Of a stretch of 8,986 nt of DNA, positions 1 through 5,933 are shown one piece after another. The stretch is from Victivallales bacterium (GTDB taxonomy: Bacteria > Verrucomicrobiota > Lentisphaeria > Oligosphaerales > Oligosphaeraceae): NCBI GenBank assembly GCA_017963875.1, contig JAGCTA010000512.1, forward strand, positions 1-8,986. The letters are read 5' to 3'. Numbering within the stretch: the first letter of the stretch is position 1; the number at the start of each line of letters is the position of its first letter. The notes beneath the pieces were generated by a model. The model was not told the origin of the DNA. It did not search any database and saw only the letters and a program-made list of their open reading frames with translations. The translations under genes and the position numbers were made by a program.

Positions 1-393
1 AAGAATGGTTGGCTTGCGTGCGTTTTTCGCACATGTCGCGGCAAGAAGATCTTCGGCTCCAGGCGGACGCGTCGGGTCGATCATGCAGATGACGACATCC
101 GCGTCTTCCATGACGCGTTTGATTGATTCATCCATCGCCTCGTCAATGGCGAGTTTTGCCGTATGGATTCCTGGGGCATCTAGGAACAGCAACTGCGAAT
201 CATCATCCGTAAGAATGCCCAGAAGATACTTTCTTGTTGTCTGCGGCTTATTTGAAACGGCGGCAAGATGTCGGTTGAGCAATGTATTGAGCAACGTGGA
301 TTTACCTGTATTGGGACGACCAAGCAACGCAACATATCCAGTCTTCCCGATACGCTGCGGTTTGGCATCCTTGATAATTTCGTTTAAATCCAC
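1..393 (-). CDS. era: GTPase Era, N-terminal part (cut by window edge)
   Basis: Era is a GTP-binding protein that helps 16S rRNA processing and assembly of the small ribosomal subunit. The 131 visible residues form the N-terminal GTPase domain: G1/Walker A GRPNTGKS at residues 25-32, the Era-typical switch I PQTTR at 50-54, and G3 DAPG at 72-75 followed by IH. The KPQTTR block is what separates Era from the related GTPases Der and MnmE. The NKxD motif and the RNA-binding KH domain, expected in a protein of about 300 residues, lie beyond base 1. The start is a GTG at 393-391, chosen because an AAGGAA Shine-Dalgarno sits 8 nt upstream and no ATG lies in frame nearby. It gives a short extension of about 16 residues before the GTPase core. 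The gene follows rnpB immediately on the same strand. Identity is clear from the motifs; only the start is slightly uncertain. Confidence 0.93.
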   Translation of the reverse strand, partial: MDLNEIIKDAKPQRIGKTGYVALLGRPNTGKSTLLNTLLNRHLAAVSNKPQTTRKYLLGILTDDDSQLLFLDAPGIHTAKLAIDEAMDESIKRVMEDADVVICMIDPTRPPGAEDLLAATCAKNARKPTIL

Positions 394-401
394 GGTAATA
401 A

Positions 402-407
402 TTCCTT
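402..407 (-). promoter_or_regulatory. Shine-Dalgarno of era, abutting the rnpB U-tract
   Basis: AAGGAA on the minus strand lies 8 nt before the GTG start of era and decides that start. It begins at the base next to the seven-U run (414-408) that ends the rnpB sequence, so era has essentially no leader of its own downstream of rnpB. Confidence 0.7.
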
Positions 408-410
408 AAA

Positions 411-788
411 AAAAGCGTCTGATGACTATAAGCCAGATTCTGTCCGCTCGGATGTTCCCCGAGTTGTACGACCATTCATCTAAGCGACCGATACCCGGAA
501 CTTCAACTGGTCTCCAGTGCGATGCGAGCAGCATCATTGTTCCCTATTTGGTCTTGCACCGAAAGGGGTTTGCCCTGCCGCCATGATTGCTCAAGGCGCG
601 GTGAGCCCTTGCCTCACCTTTTCACCCTTGCCGAAATTGCTTTCGGCGGTTTGTTTTCTGTGGCACTTTCATCCTGGCTGCGGCATATCGTCCGCAGTCT
701 CCAGTCTTTCAACTGGACTTTCCGCTCTATGGTGTCCAGACTTTCCTCTCCCGAAGGAGCGGCCGTCCGTCAACAGACGCCAAAAACT
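411..788 (-). ncRNA. rnpB: RNase P RNA (bacterial type A-like)
   Basis: This is the catalytic RNA of RNase P, which removes 5' leaders from pre-tRNAs. Conserved core elements are visible on the minus strand: GAGGAAAGU at 748-740 (5' strand of P4 with the bulged U); ACAAACCGCC near 656-647; AAGGGUGAAA near 630-621; GACCAAAUAGGG at 554-543; the GGGU of L15 (496-493) that pairs with the tRNA CCA end; UAGAUGAAU at 483-475; and ACAGAAUCUGGCUUAU near 443-428 (3' strand of P4). P1 forms from 780-769 and 426-415 with 11 of 12 pairs. P2, P3 (UUCG loop), P8, P9, P12, P16, P17 and P19 can be drawn by hand. The P6 pseudoknot also works: GAGC near 726 pairs with GCUC in loop 17. Helix P18 seems absent and an extra hairpin sits next to P17. 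The length of about 375 nt fits the family. Ends are estimated from P1, the promoter and the U-run. Two AUG-started frames that overlap on the plus strand are not genes. Confidence 0.95.
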
Positions 789-793
789 AATGA

Positions 794-823
794 ATAATGT
801 AGTTTCAAAATCCGTAATTGCAA
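794..823 (-). promoter_or_regulatory. Candidate sigma-70 promoter of rnpB
   Basis: On the minus strand a TTGCAA box (823-818) and a CATTAT box (799-794) are separated by 18 nt, each matching the consensus at 4 of 6 positions. The -10 box would place the first base at about 787-788, just outside P1 of rnpB, which is where the RNA should begin. TACATT, shifted by 2 nt, is an alternative -10. The match is modest; position relative to the RNA is the best argument. Confidence 0.4.
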
Positions 824-833
824 TTGACTGAGG

Positions 834-851
834 AGGCATCCATGCCTTTTT
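834..851 (+). other. Small inverted repeat followed by T-run
   Basis: AGGCAT (834-839) and ATGCCT (842-847) form a perfect inverted repeat; realistically this is a 5-bp stem with a 4-nt loop, followed by five T (847-851) on the plus strand. It lies between the stop of the downstream Asp-box gene and the rnpB promoter. Read on the minus strand, the direction of the neighbouring genes, the hairpin is followed by CCTCC instead of U, so it does not look like a terminator for that operon. It is weak and of unclear meaning. Confidence 0.25.
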
Positions 852-861
852 CAATCTAGTG

Positions 862-1941
862 TCAGACTCTCCAGATTGTTCCCATGATGCCGCATTTCTG
901 GTCAATTTTTAAACGGTGGTAGTAAATGGTAAGAATGGAACCGTCGTCGAGTTCGACTGATGCGGGATAGCCGAGGTCACCATTCGGGGCGTCATCCCGC
1001 AGAATGATGTCGTCGCTCCATGCATGGCCACCGTCGTACGAGACTCTGGCGCGTTCGCCGAATGGCTCAAAACGGTATCCGACGACGCAGACGATTGCGC
1101 CTGACGAGTGTTTGAGCAGGTGTGCTGGGGCACCAGGGAAACCTGGGTCCTCTGGGGTTGACCATGTTCGTCCGCCGTCGGTCGAGCGCGTGAATAGCGT
1201 GCGAAGGGGATTGTGGATTCGAACGGAACCGAGCAATTCACCGTTGTCGAGTTCGACGACATGCGATTCGCATGTATCGTTTGCGACATCAATGGTGTTC
1301 GGGACATCGCCAAGCATCGTCCAGGTCTTTCCTTCGTCTGTTGAGCGTGCTGCGCTGATGGGGACCTCTTCGGAAATGGCGGTCTGGAGTCCCTTTTGCA
1401 TTGTCGGCCACTGCTTGCCGAGGTAGAGCCATGAACCGTCCTTGAGGACGATAAAGCCGTGTGGGGCGTTGACTGGCGCGCGCAAGGTTGGCCCCCAGTA
1501 TTCGCCATCGGGACTGACGCGGATGAACGAGCCGAGGTTCTGTTCAATCATTTCTTTGTTCCAACTGTCAAGCGCGGCACCACCATCCGCTAGATTGTCG
1601 TCCCATTTGCCAGTTTCGGGATTCTTGTACTTATTCCAGTAATTGAGCGTGTTGGAGGTAAACCACGTGATGGCGAGGCGCTTGCCGCCAAGAGATACGA
1701 TGCCCGTGTCGCGGTCGTCAAGCGGGGTATTGTTGACGACGAGCGGTTCGGTCCAGGTTTCGCCGTTGTCGCGGCTTTTGAAGACAACGGAACGTCCCCA
1801 CGGGCAGATATGGCCGAAACGAAGGCCCGATGCGGCGACGACGAGCGTGCCGTCGGCCTGTTTTGTGATGCTCGGCCAGCCGAAATAACCAAATCTTTCG
1901 TATGGTTTGAAGCAGACGGTGATTTGTTTGATGATTTCCAT
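862..1941 (-). CDS. Asp-box (BNR) sialidase-like beta-propeller protein, copy A
   Basis: The 359-residue product carries five Asp-box-like motifs of the S-x-D-x-G-x-T-W type: SRDNGETW 56-63, SPDGEYW 143-149, STDEGKTW 200-207, STDGGRTW 253-260 and SYDGGHAW 301-308. These mark the beta-turns of a six-bladed propeller of the sialidase superfamily. Other segments, such as VVELDNGELLG and SVELDDGSILTIYY, fit propeller blades. There is no signal peptide, so the protein is probably cytoplasmic and would act on small or imported sugars if it is an enzyme. The classical F/YRIP motif of family GH33 sialidases is not seen near the N-terminus, where the conserved block is GYFGWPSI. The substrate, and even catalysis, is therefore open. 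The ATG start has AAGGA 7 nt upstream. It follows its paralogue after 70 nt with no clear terminator and is probably its operon partner. Assignment to the superfamily is firm; exo-sialidase activity is not shown. Confidence 0.85.
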   Translation of the reverse strand: MEIIKQITVCFKPYERFGYFGWPSITKQADGTLVVAASGLRFGHICPWGRSVVFKSRDNGETWTEPLVVNNTPLDDRDTGIVSLGGKRLAITWFTSNTLNYWNKYKNPETGKWDDNLADGGAALDSWNKEMIEQNLGSFIRVSPDGEYWGPTLRAPVNAPHGFIVLKDGSWLYLGKQWPTMQKGLQTAISEEVPISAARSTDEGKTWTMLGDVPNTIDVANDTCESHVVELDNGELLGSVRIHNPLRTLFTRSTDGGRTWSTPEDPGFPGAPAHLLKHSSGAIVCVVGYRFEPFGERARVSYDGGHAWSDDIILRDDAPNGDLGYPASVELDDGSILTIYYHRLKIDQKCGIMGTIWRV

Positions 1942-2011
1942 AAGTTTTTCCTTTGCGTTACGCTGTGCGACCAGGGGGTGCGCAGTCAGGAAGAGGGGCC
2001 TTGGTATGAAT

Positions 2012-3094
2012 TTAGAGTTTCCAGATGGTTCCCATGAGGGAGCACTTCTGGTCAGCCTTGAAGAGTTGATAGTAGATGGTCATGATGGAGCCGTCGTCGA
2101 GTTCGATGGAAGCGGGATAGCCGAGGTCGCCGCTGGGGCCGTCATCACGCAGGATGATGTCATCGCTCCAGGTGTGGCCGTTGTCGTAGGAGACCTTGGC
2201 GCGTTCGCCGTATGGTTCAGAGCGGTAGCCGAAGACGCAGACGATTGCGCCTGATGAGTGCTTGAGGAGGTGAGGCGGGGCACCATTTATGCCTGCTTCT
2301 TCCAGGACGGACCATGTCTTGCCGCCGTCTGAAGAACGGGTCAGCATCGTTCTGAACGGATTGTGGACGCGGACGGCGCCGAGGAGTTCACCGTTGTCGA
2401 GTTCGACGACATGCGGTTCATGGCAGAGGTCAGTCGTGATGCCGTCGGGGAATGGCACGATGCCGAGCGGTTGCCACGTGCGGCCTTCATTGGTCGAGCG
2501 TACGGCCACGATGCGGTTGTCGTGAGCCACCATGGAATAGAGGCCGTTGATGGTGCAGAGCCATTCCTTGCCCAAATACAGCCAAGAACCGTCCTTGAGG
2601 ACAATGAATCCATGGGGAGTGTTGACAGGTGCCCGACGGACGGGTCCCCAGTATTCGCCGTCTGGGCTGACGCGGAGCCATGAACCGATGGTTTTTTCGC
2701 ACATGTCGCCGTCCCATTCGTCCATGACCTTTCCCATTTCGGCGTATTCAGGAGCCCATTTCCCAGTGGCTGGATCTTTGTATTTGCCGAAATAATGGAG
2801 TGTATTGGAAGTGAACCACGTGATGGCGAGTCTTTGACCGCCGAGGGAGATGATGCCTGCATCGCGGTCGTCAAGCGGGGTGTTGTTGATTATACGAGGT
2901 TCAGTCCATGTCTCTCCATTGTCTGAACTTTTGCAGATGATTGTCCGCCCCCAAGGGCAGACGTGAGAATAACGAAGGCCCGATGCGGCGACAAAAATCG
3001 TTCCGTCAGCCTGTCTGGCGATGCTTGGCCAGCCGAAATATCCGAATTTTTCGTATGGTTTGCTGCAAATGACAATGTTTTTCTTGATTTTCAT
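2012..3094 (-). CDS. Asp-box (BNR) sialidase-like beta-propeller protein, copy B
   Basis: The 360-residue product aligns end to end with copy A with one single-residue length difference, and about 244 of 360 positions are identical by hand count. Asp boxes fall at the same places: SSDNGETW 56-63, SPDGEYW 143-149, STNEGRTW 200-207, SSDGGKTW near 254-261 and SYDNGHTW near 302-309. Shared blocks such as NTPLDDRD (71-78), ITWFTSNTL (91-99), HGFIVLKDGSWLYLGK (161-176) and HLLKHSSGAIVCV are candidates for the ligand-binding face. No signal peptide is present. The ATG start is supported by AAGGAG 9 nt upstream. It is the first gene of the minus-strand unit and diverges from the TPR-lptE-ispF operon. 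The family is a superfamily of sialidases, other glycosidases and non-catalytic propellers, so the precise reaction cannot be named. Confidence 0.85.
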   Translation of the reverse strand: MKIKKNIVICSKPYEKFGYFGWPSIARQADGTIFVAASGLRYSHVCPWGRTIICKSSDNGETWTEPRIINNTPLDDRDAGIISLGGQRLAITWFTSNTLHYFGKYKDPATGKWAPEYAEMGKVMDEWDGDMCEKTIGSWLRVSPDGEYWGPVRRAPVNTPHGFIVLKDGSWLYLGKEWLCTINGLYSMVAHDNRIVAVRSTNEGRTWQPLGIVPFPDGITTDLCHEPHVVELDNGELLGAVRVHNPFRTMLTRSSDGGKTWSVLEEAGINGAPPHLLKHSSGAIVCVFGYRSEPYGERAKVSYDNGHTWSDDIILRDDGPSGDLGYPASIELDDGSIMTIYYQLFKADQKCSLMGTIWKL

Positions 3095-3152
3095 AAATTA
3101 GGTCTCCTTGAGAATGTTTGATGACTTCTTGTATTTTTACTATTTGGATAAT

Positions 3153-3180
3153 TTGGAAAAGATGTAATTGATAGTATTGT
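3153..3180 (+). promoter_or_regulatory. Weak candidate promoter of the plus-strand operon
   Basis: TTGGAA (3153-3158) and TATTGT (3175-3180) are separated by 16 nt, upstream of the TPR gene, inside the AT-rich 129-nt spacer (3095-3223) between divergent genes. The boxes match the consensus only partly. The spacer must hold promoters for both directions; no clear one could be picked for the minus strand, and no operator-like palindrome was seen. Confidence 0.25.
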
Positions 3181-3223
3181 AATTCAGTTTCTGTTGTTAG
3201 TCAATGTCAAGGTGAAAAGAAAC

Positions 3224-4918
3224 ATGATGAAAATACGATTCAAGTTTATATGGCTGCTGTTTATAGTGGTGGGGATGTCTTCTGTGTTGCCAGCGGAAGA
3301 GTTGTCTGCATTTGAGCGTTTCAGGATGGTACGCCAATTGGAACAAGAAGCGAACGACTATTTGGCTGAAAGTAAATTCAAAAAGGCGGCCAAGACATTC
3401 CTGAAGGCTTTCGAGATGGAAAACCATCGTGACAGGCAGGCGCAATTTATTCTTAAGGCGGCAGATGCTTTCTACAAGGCGGAGAAAGGAAATCTTGCGC
3501 TTGAATATTACAAGAAACTGTTGGAGGATTATTCTCTTTATGTTCCGTATGAACATGTTGTTGATCAACTTCGTGGGCTGGCGGAGCATTTTGTCAAAGG
3601 GGAAATGACCTTCCTTGGTCTGAAAGATGTTGGAGCAGCAATAAAAATCTACGAATTGATTGTCCGAGAAGCCCCTGCGACGCATATTTCGAGAAAGGAC
3701 AGATTTCGTCTCGCGGAACTGTTGCAGAAAGACGACAGACCAGATGAGGCGGTGGCTGTGTACCAGGCGATTGTCAAACTTGATTCAAGGGACTGGGATG
3801 CACGTGCAGAGTTGGCTCTGGTTCTGGGAAAACTGGCGAAAATATCCGATGGCGACGGGGCGAAGACACGCGCAGCAACCCGTGAAGCCAAACTTGTTCT
3901 TTCGTATATGCCTGACCATGAGAAGGCAAAAGATTTGCTCAAATTGATTGCCAATGCCAGTGATATGAACGCACAGCGATTGCTGGAACAGGCAGAATTC
4001 TATCTGATTCCAGCGCATCGGCGTCCGCCAGCCGCACGACGTTATCTGCATGATGTCATTTCCAAATATCCTGATACCGTCCAAGCAACAAAGGCACGGG
4101 AATTGTTATCAACGCGTCCTGAACTTATTAAACTCGAACAAGAAGCGAGAGAGCAGAAACAACCAAAAGCACCAAAGGATGCTGTCGTTCCTCCGCCTAG
4201 GGAATTTGAAAAGCCATCTCCCCAAACGCCTCCCGCGCCAGTGAAGCTCACGCCAAGTGTCCCGAAGTCTACACCCGCGCCAGTGAAGCCCACGCCAAGC
4301 GCCCCGAAGTCCACGCCCGCGCCTGAAAAGCCCGCGCCAACTGGTCCGAAAGTCTTGCCCGTGCCAGCGAAGTCCACGCCAAGTGCCCCGAAATCCACGT
4401 CCGCGCCTCAAAAGCCCGCACCAACTGGTCCGAAGGCTACGCCTGCGCAAGTGCAGCAATCTCCGACTACTCCGAAGACCAGTCCTTCTTCTCCGAAGAC
4501 TCCACCGACGGCCTCCAAGACGAATTCCTTACAGAATACACCCGCTCCTCAAAAGCCATTACCGACGGCCCCGCAAGCCAATCCTTCTTCTCCGAAGAAG
4601 ATTCAAACTCCGGCACCATCGTCGCCCGCTCCTGAGAAAAAAACAGCACCATCATCGCCTGCTCCTGCGAAAAAAGAGGGTTCGACGAAGGAATCCAAAA
4701 ACAAGCCAGCCTTTTCTGCACAGCCTGTTCATGATTCAAAACAGCCAGTCTTTTCGACTACAAGTCCAATTAAGAATGGAAAACCTGTCTTCAATGCTCC
4801 AAAAGCCGCAGAAAAGGACAAGCCTGCTTTGGCGCCGAAAGCATCGCCTTCGGGCAAAGGCAGTTTCTCAACAGGAGCATTGGAAAAACCAGCAAAGAAA
4901 GCGGAATTTCACAAATGA
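3224..4918 (+). CDS. Secreted TPR protein with long Lys/Pro/Ala-rich repetitive tail
   Basis: The predicted 564-residue protein has three parts. Residues 1-24 are a signal peptide: basic MMKIRFK, a hydrophobic stretch, and likely cleavage after VLPA. Residues about 28-300 are helical and TPR-like, with pairs such as ANDYLAESKFKKAAKTFLKAFE, ALEYYKKLL, DEAVAVYQAIVKLD, and a BamD/YbgF-like block ARRYLHDVISKYPDTVQATKA. Residues about 310-564 are low complexity and rich in Pro, Lys, Ser, Thr and Ala, with a 14-residue repeat (338-421) and a 13-residue repeat (from 494). The tail is probably disordered, in the periplasm or at the envelope. The ATG at 3224 is preferred because AAGGTG lies 9 nt upstream; a TTG at 3194 would add ten residues ahead of the signal peptide. 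The stop overlaps the lptE-like start by 4 nt, which suggests coupled translation and a joint role in envelope assembly. That role is inference; no specific family name is justified. Confidence 0.8.
   Translation: MMKIRFKFIWLLFIVVGMSSVLPAEELSAFERFRMVRQLEQEANDYLAESKFKKAAKTFLKAFEMENHRDRQAQFILKAADAFYKAEKGNLALEYYKKLLEDYSLYVPYEHVVDQLRGLAEHFVKGEMTFLGLKDVGAAIKIYELIVREAPATHISRKDRFRLAELLQKDDRPDEAVAVYQAIVKLDSRDWDARAELALVLGKLAKISDGDGAKTRAATREAKLVLSYMPDHEKAKDLLKLIANASDMNAQRLLEQAEFYLIPAHRRPPAARRYLHDVISKYPDTVQATKARELLSTRPELIKLEQEAREQKQPKAPKDAVVPPPREFEKPSPQTPPAPVKLTPSVPKSTPAPVKPTPSAPKSTPAPEKPAPTGPKVLPVPAKSTPSAPKSTSAPQKPAPTGPKATPAQVQQSPTTPKTSPSSPKTPPTASKTNSLQNTPAPQKPLPTAPQANPSSPKKIQTPAPSSPAPEKKTAPSSPAPAKKEGSTKESKNKPAFSAQPVHDSKQPVFSTTSPIKNGKPVFNAPKAAEKDKPALAPKASPSGKGSFSTGALEKPAKKAEFHK
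4235..4486 (+). repeat. Six 42-bp (14-residue) tandem repeats in the TPR protein tail
   Basis: Six in-frame units start at 4235, 4277, 4319, 4361, 4403 and 4445, with a protein consensus close to APxKPTPSAPKSTP. Units 2+3 and 4+5 resemble each other more than their neighbours do (TPSAPKS followed by KPAPTGPK), so an 84-bp duplication is superimposed on the 42-bp period. Unit 6 is degenerate. This looks like growth by replication slippage or unequal crossover. Confidence 0.8.
4703..4858 (+). repeat. 13-residue repeats with a K/Q-P-x-F core near the C-terminus
   Basis: Starting at residue 494 the motif recurs exactly every 13 residues: KPAFSA (494), QPVFST (507), KPVFNA (520) and a weaker KPALAP (533). 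The nucleotide sequence of the units is well diverged while the P-x-F core stays, unlike the younger 42-bp repeat upstream. A fifth, doubtful unit begins at 546 with GSFSTG. Confidence 0.65.
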
Positions 4919-5445
4919 GGAAAAAAACATCAATGAAAGCAGTGATTCTGGCGGTGCTCCTGGCTTGTTTTTTGTCAAGTTGTTACCATTTTGGAGCACC
5001 TGGCTCGGATAGTTTTGTCCTTGCTGAAATCCATGTTGACAATAATACAAAAGAGCCGACGCTGAACAGGCATATTGTCACGGCGCTCAGGGAACATGTC
5101 TCCACTGAGCCGTCTGCCGCAAAGGGGAAAAGCGTGTATGATGTTCAAGTGAAACTAGGTGAATTAAGAAACTATTCCATTGCGAGGGCGAAAGTTCGGG
5201 ACAAAAGGAGCGTTGACCGTGATTCGGATGCCTATCAGACCGTGTATCATCGAATCGCCATAACCGCCGATGTCATCGTCACCCCGAAAGGCGGCGGTCA
5301 GCCCGTGCTGTCCAAGCCGTACATCGGCTATGGTGACATACCGAGGATGCATGACCGTGAATTGCCATTACAGGCAGCATGTCGTCAGGCAGCCAATAGC
5401 CTCGCGACACAGGTCATTGATGATTTGGCGACTTTGGCGGAGTAG
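4915..5445 (+). CDS. lptE: LptE-like LPS-assembly lipoprotein
   Basis: The 176-residue product starts with a lipoprotein signal peptide: basic MRKKTSMK, a hydrophobic core, and lipobox LSSC with the lipidated Cys at 23. The mature part begins YHFGAPG and contains NNTKEPTLNRHIVTAL at 43-58. This matches the LptE pattern of a Cys-x-aromatic start followed by an N-x-T-x-EP-x-L segment leading into a helix. LptE plugs the LptD barrel and helps deliver lipopolysaccharide to the outer leaflet of the outer membrane. The ATG at 4915 overlaps the TPR gene stop (ATGA). An internal ATG at 4933, with GAGGA about 11 nt upstream, would also leave a working signal peptide, so the exact start is open. Bacterial LptE homologues diverge strongly, so the call rests on the lipobox plus this one motif and on length. 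No lptD is in the window. Confidence 0.72.
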   Translation: MRKKTSMKAVILAVLLACFLSSCYHFGAPGSDSFVLAEIHVDNNTKEPTLNRHIVTALREHVSTEPSAAKGKSVYDVQVKLGELRNYSIARAKVRDKRSVDRDSDAYQTVYHRIAITADVIVTPKGGGQPVLSKPYIGYGDIPRMHDRELPLQAACRQAANSLATQVIDDLATLAE

Positions 5446-5453
5446 TTGAACCT

Positions 5454-5933
5454 ATGATGCGTATCGGTCAGGGTTACGATATTCACAGGTTCACGGCAGG
5501 GAGGCCGTTGTTCTTGGGCGGTTTTGAGATTCCAATGGCTCCAAAGGGACTCAAAGGGCATTCAGATGCGGACGCTCTGGTGCATGCAATTATCGATGCG
5601 ATTTTGGGAGCGCTGGCTTTGGGGGATATCGGACAGTGGTTTCCTGATTCATCATCGGAATGGCAAGGTGCGTCTGGAAGGAGGTTGATTCAGGAGATTC
5701 TTAGGGATGAGAGGGTTCGGTCATGGCGGATTGTCAACCTTGACTGCACGGTCATCACGCAGTCGCCAAAACTATCACCGCATATCATTAACATACGGAA
5801 ATCGCTGGCCGAGTTGCTGAATGTTGATGTCAATGGGATTTCAGTCAAGGCAAAAACGAAGGAAGGGCTTGATGCCGTCGGTGCAGGAGAGGCATTGGAG
5901 GCACAGGCAGTCATATTGATGGAACATTTATGA
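5454..5933 (+). CDS. ispF: 2-C-methyl-D-erythritol 2,4-cyclodiphosphate synthase
   Basis: IspF converts CDP-methylerythritol 2-phosphate to the cyclic diphosphate and releases CMP in the MEP pathway of isoprenoid synthesis, in the cytoplasm. The 159 residues match family length. Family signatures are visible: RIGQGYDIHRF at 3-13, with metal ligands Asp9 and His11; GHSDADALVHAIIDAILGA at 35-53, containing the third ligand His44; GDIGQWFPD at 58-66; and VKAKTKEGLDAVGAGEA at 131-147, the nucleotide-binding end. Two ATG codons stand in tandem (5454 and 5457). The preceding GGAG at 5439-5442 sits 11 or 14 nt away, so the first is slightly favoured. It follows lptE after 8 nt and overlaps comF by 4 nt. 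The usual partner ispD, often adjacent or fused, is not in this window. Confidence 0.97.
   Translation: MMRIGQGYDIHRFTAGRPLFLGGFEIPMAPKGLKGHSDADALVHAIIDAILGALALGDIGQWFPDSSSEWQGASGRRLIQEILRDERVRSWRIVNLDCTVITQSPKLSPHIINIRKSLAELLNVDVNGISVKAKTKEGLDAVGAGEALEAQAVILMEHL

Noticed and set aside
493..554. Apparent loss of the GGU motif that binds the tRNA CCA end in RNase P RNA
   Set aside because: GGGAAC at 544-539 first seemed to replace it, but that is the 5' strand of P16. The real L15 motif GGGU is intact at 496-493, after GUUCC.
517..831. Open reading frames on both strands over 517-905
   Set aside because: They lie on the RNase P RNA gene, whose conserved core explains the sequence; the predicted proteins show no family features.
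909..1547. A 212-residue minus-strand frame inside copy A and similar frames inside copy B
   Set aside because: They are shifted readings of the Asp-box genes, with Ser/Thr/Arg-rich composition and no independent start signal.
1942..2011. Possible terminator or promoter between the two Asp-box genes
   Set aside because: Only short GC-rich complementarity (GTGCG/CGCAC-like) and no U-run or convincing -35/-10 pair were seen; an operon junction is simpler.
3194..3223. TTG start at 3194 for the TPR protein
   Set aside because: The ATG at 3224 has a Shine-Dalgarno at good distance and puts the signal peptide at the N-terminus; the TTG start would bury it behind ten residues.
4042..4459. Long Gly-rich or Arg-rich frames opposite and beside the TPR protein tail
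   Set aside because: They are out-of-frame or antisense readings of the 42-bp proline-rich repeats, which lack stops because of their composition.
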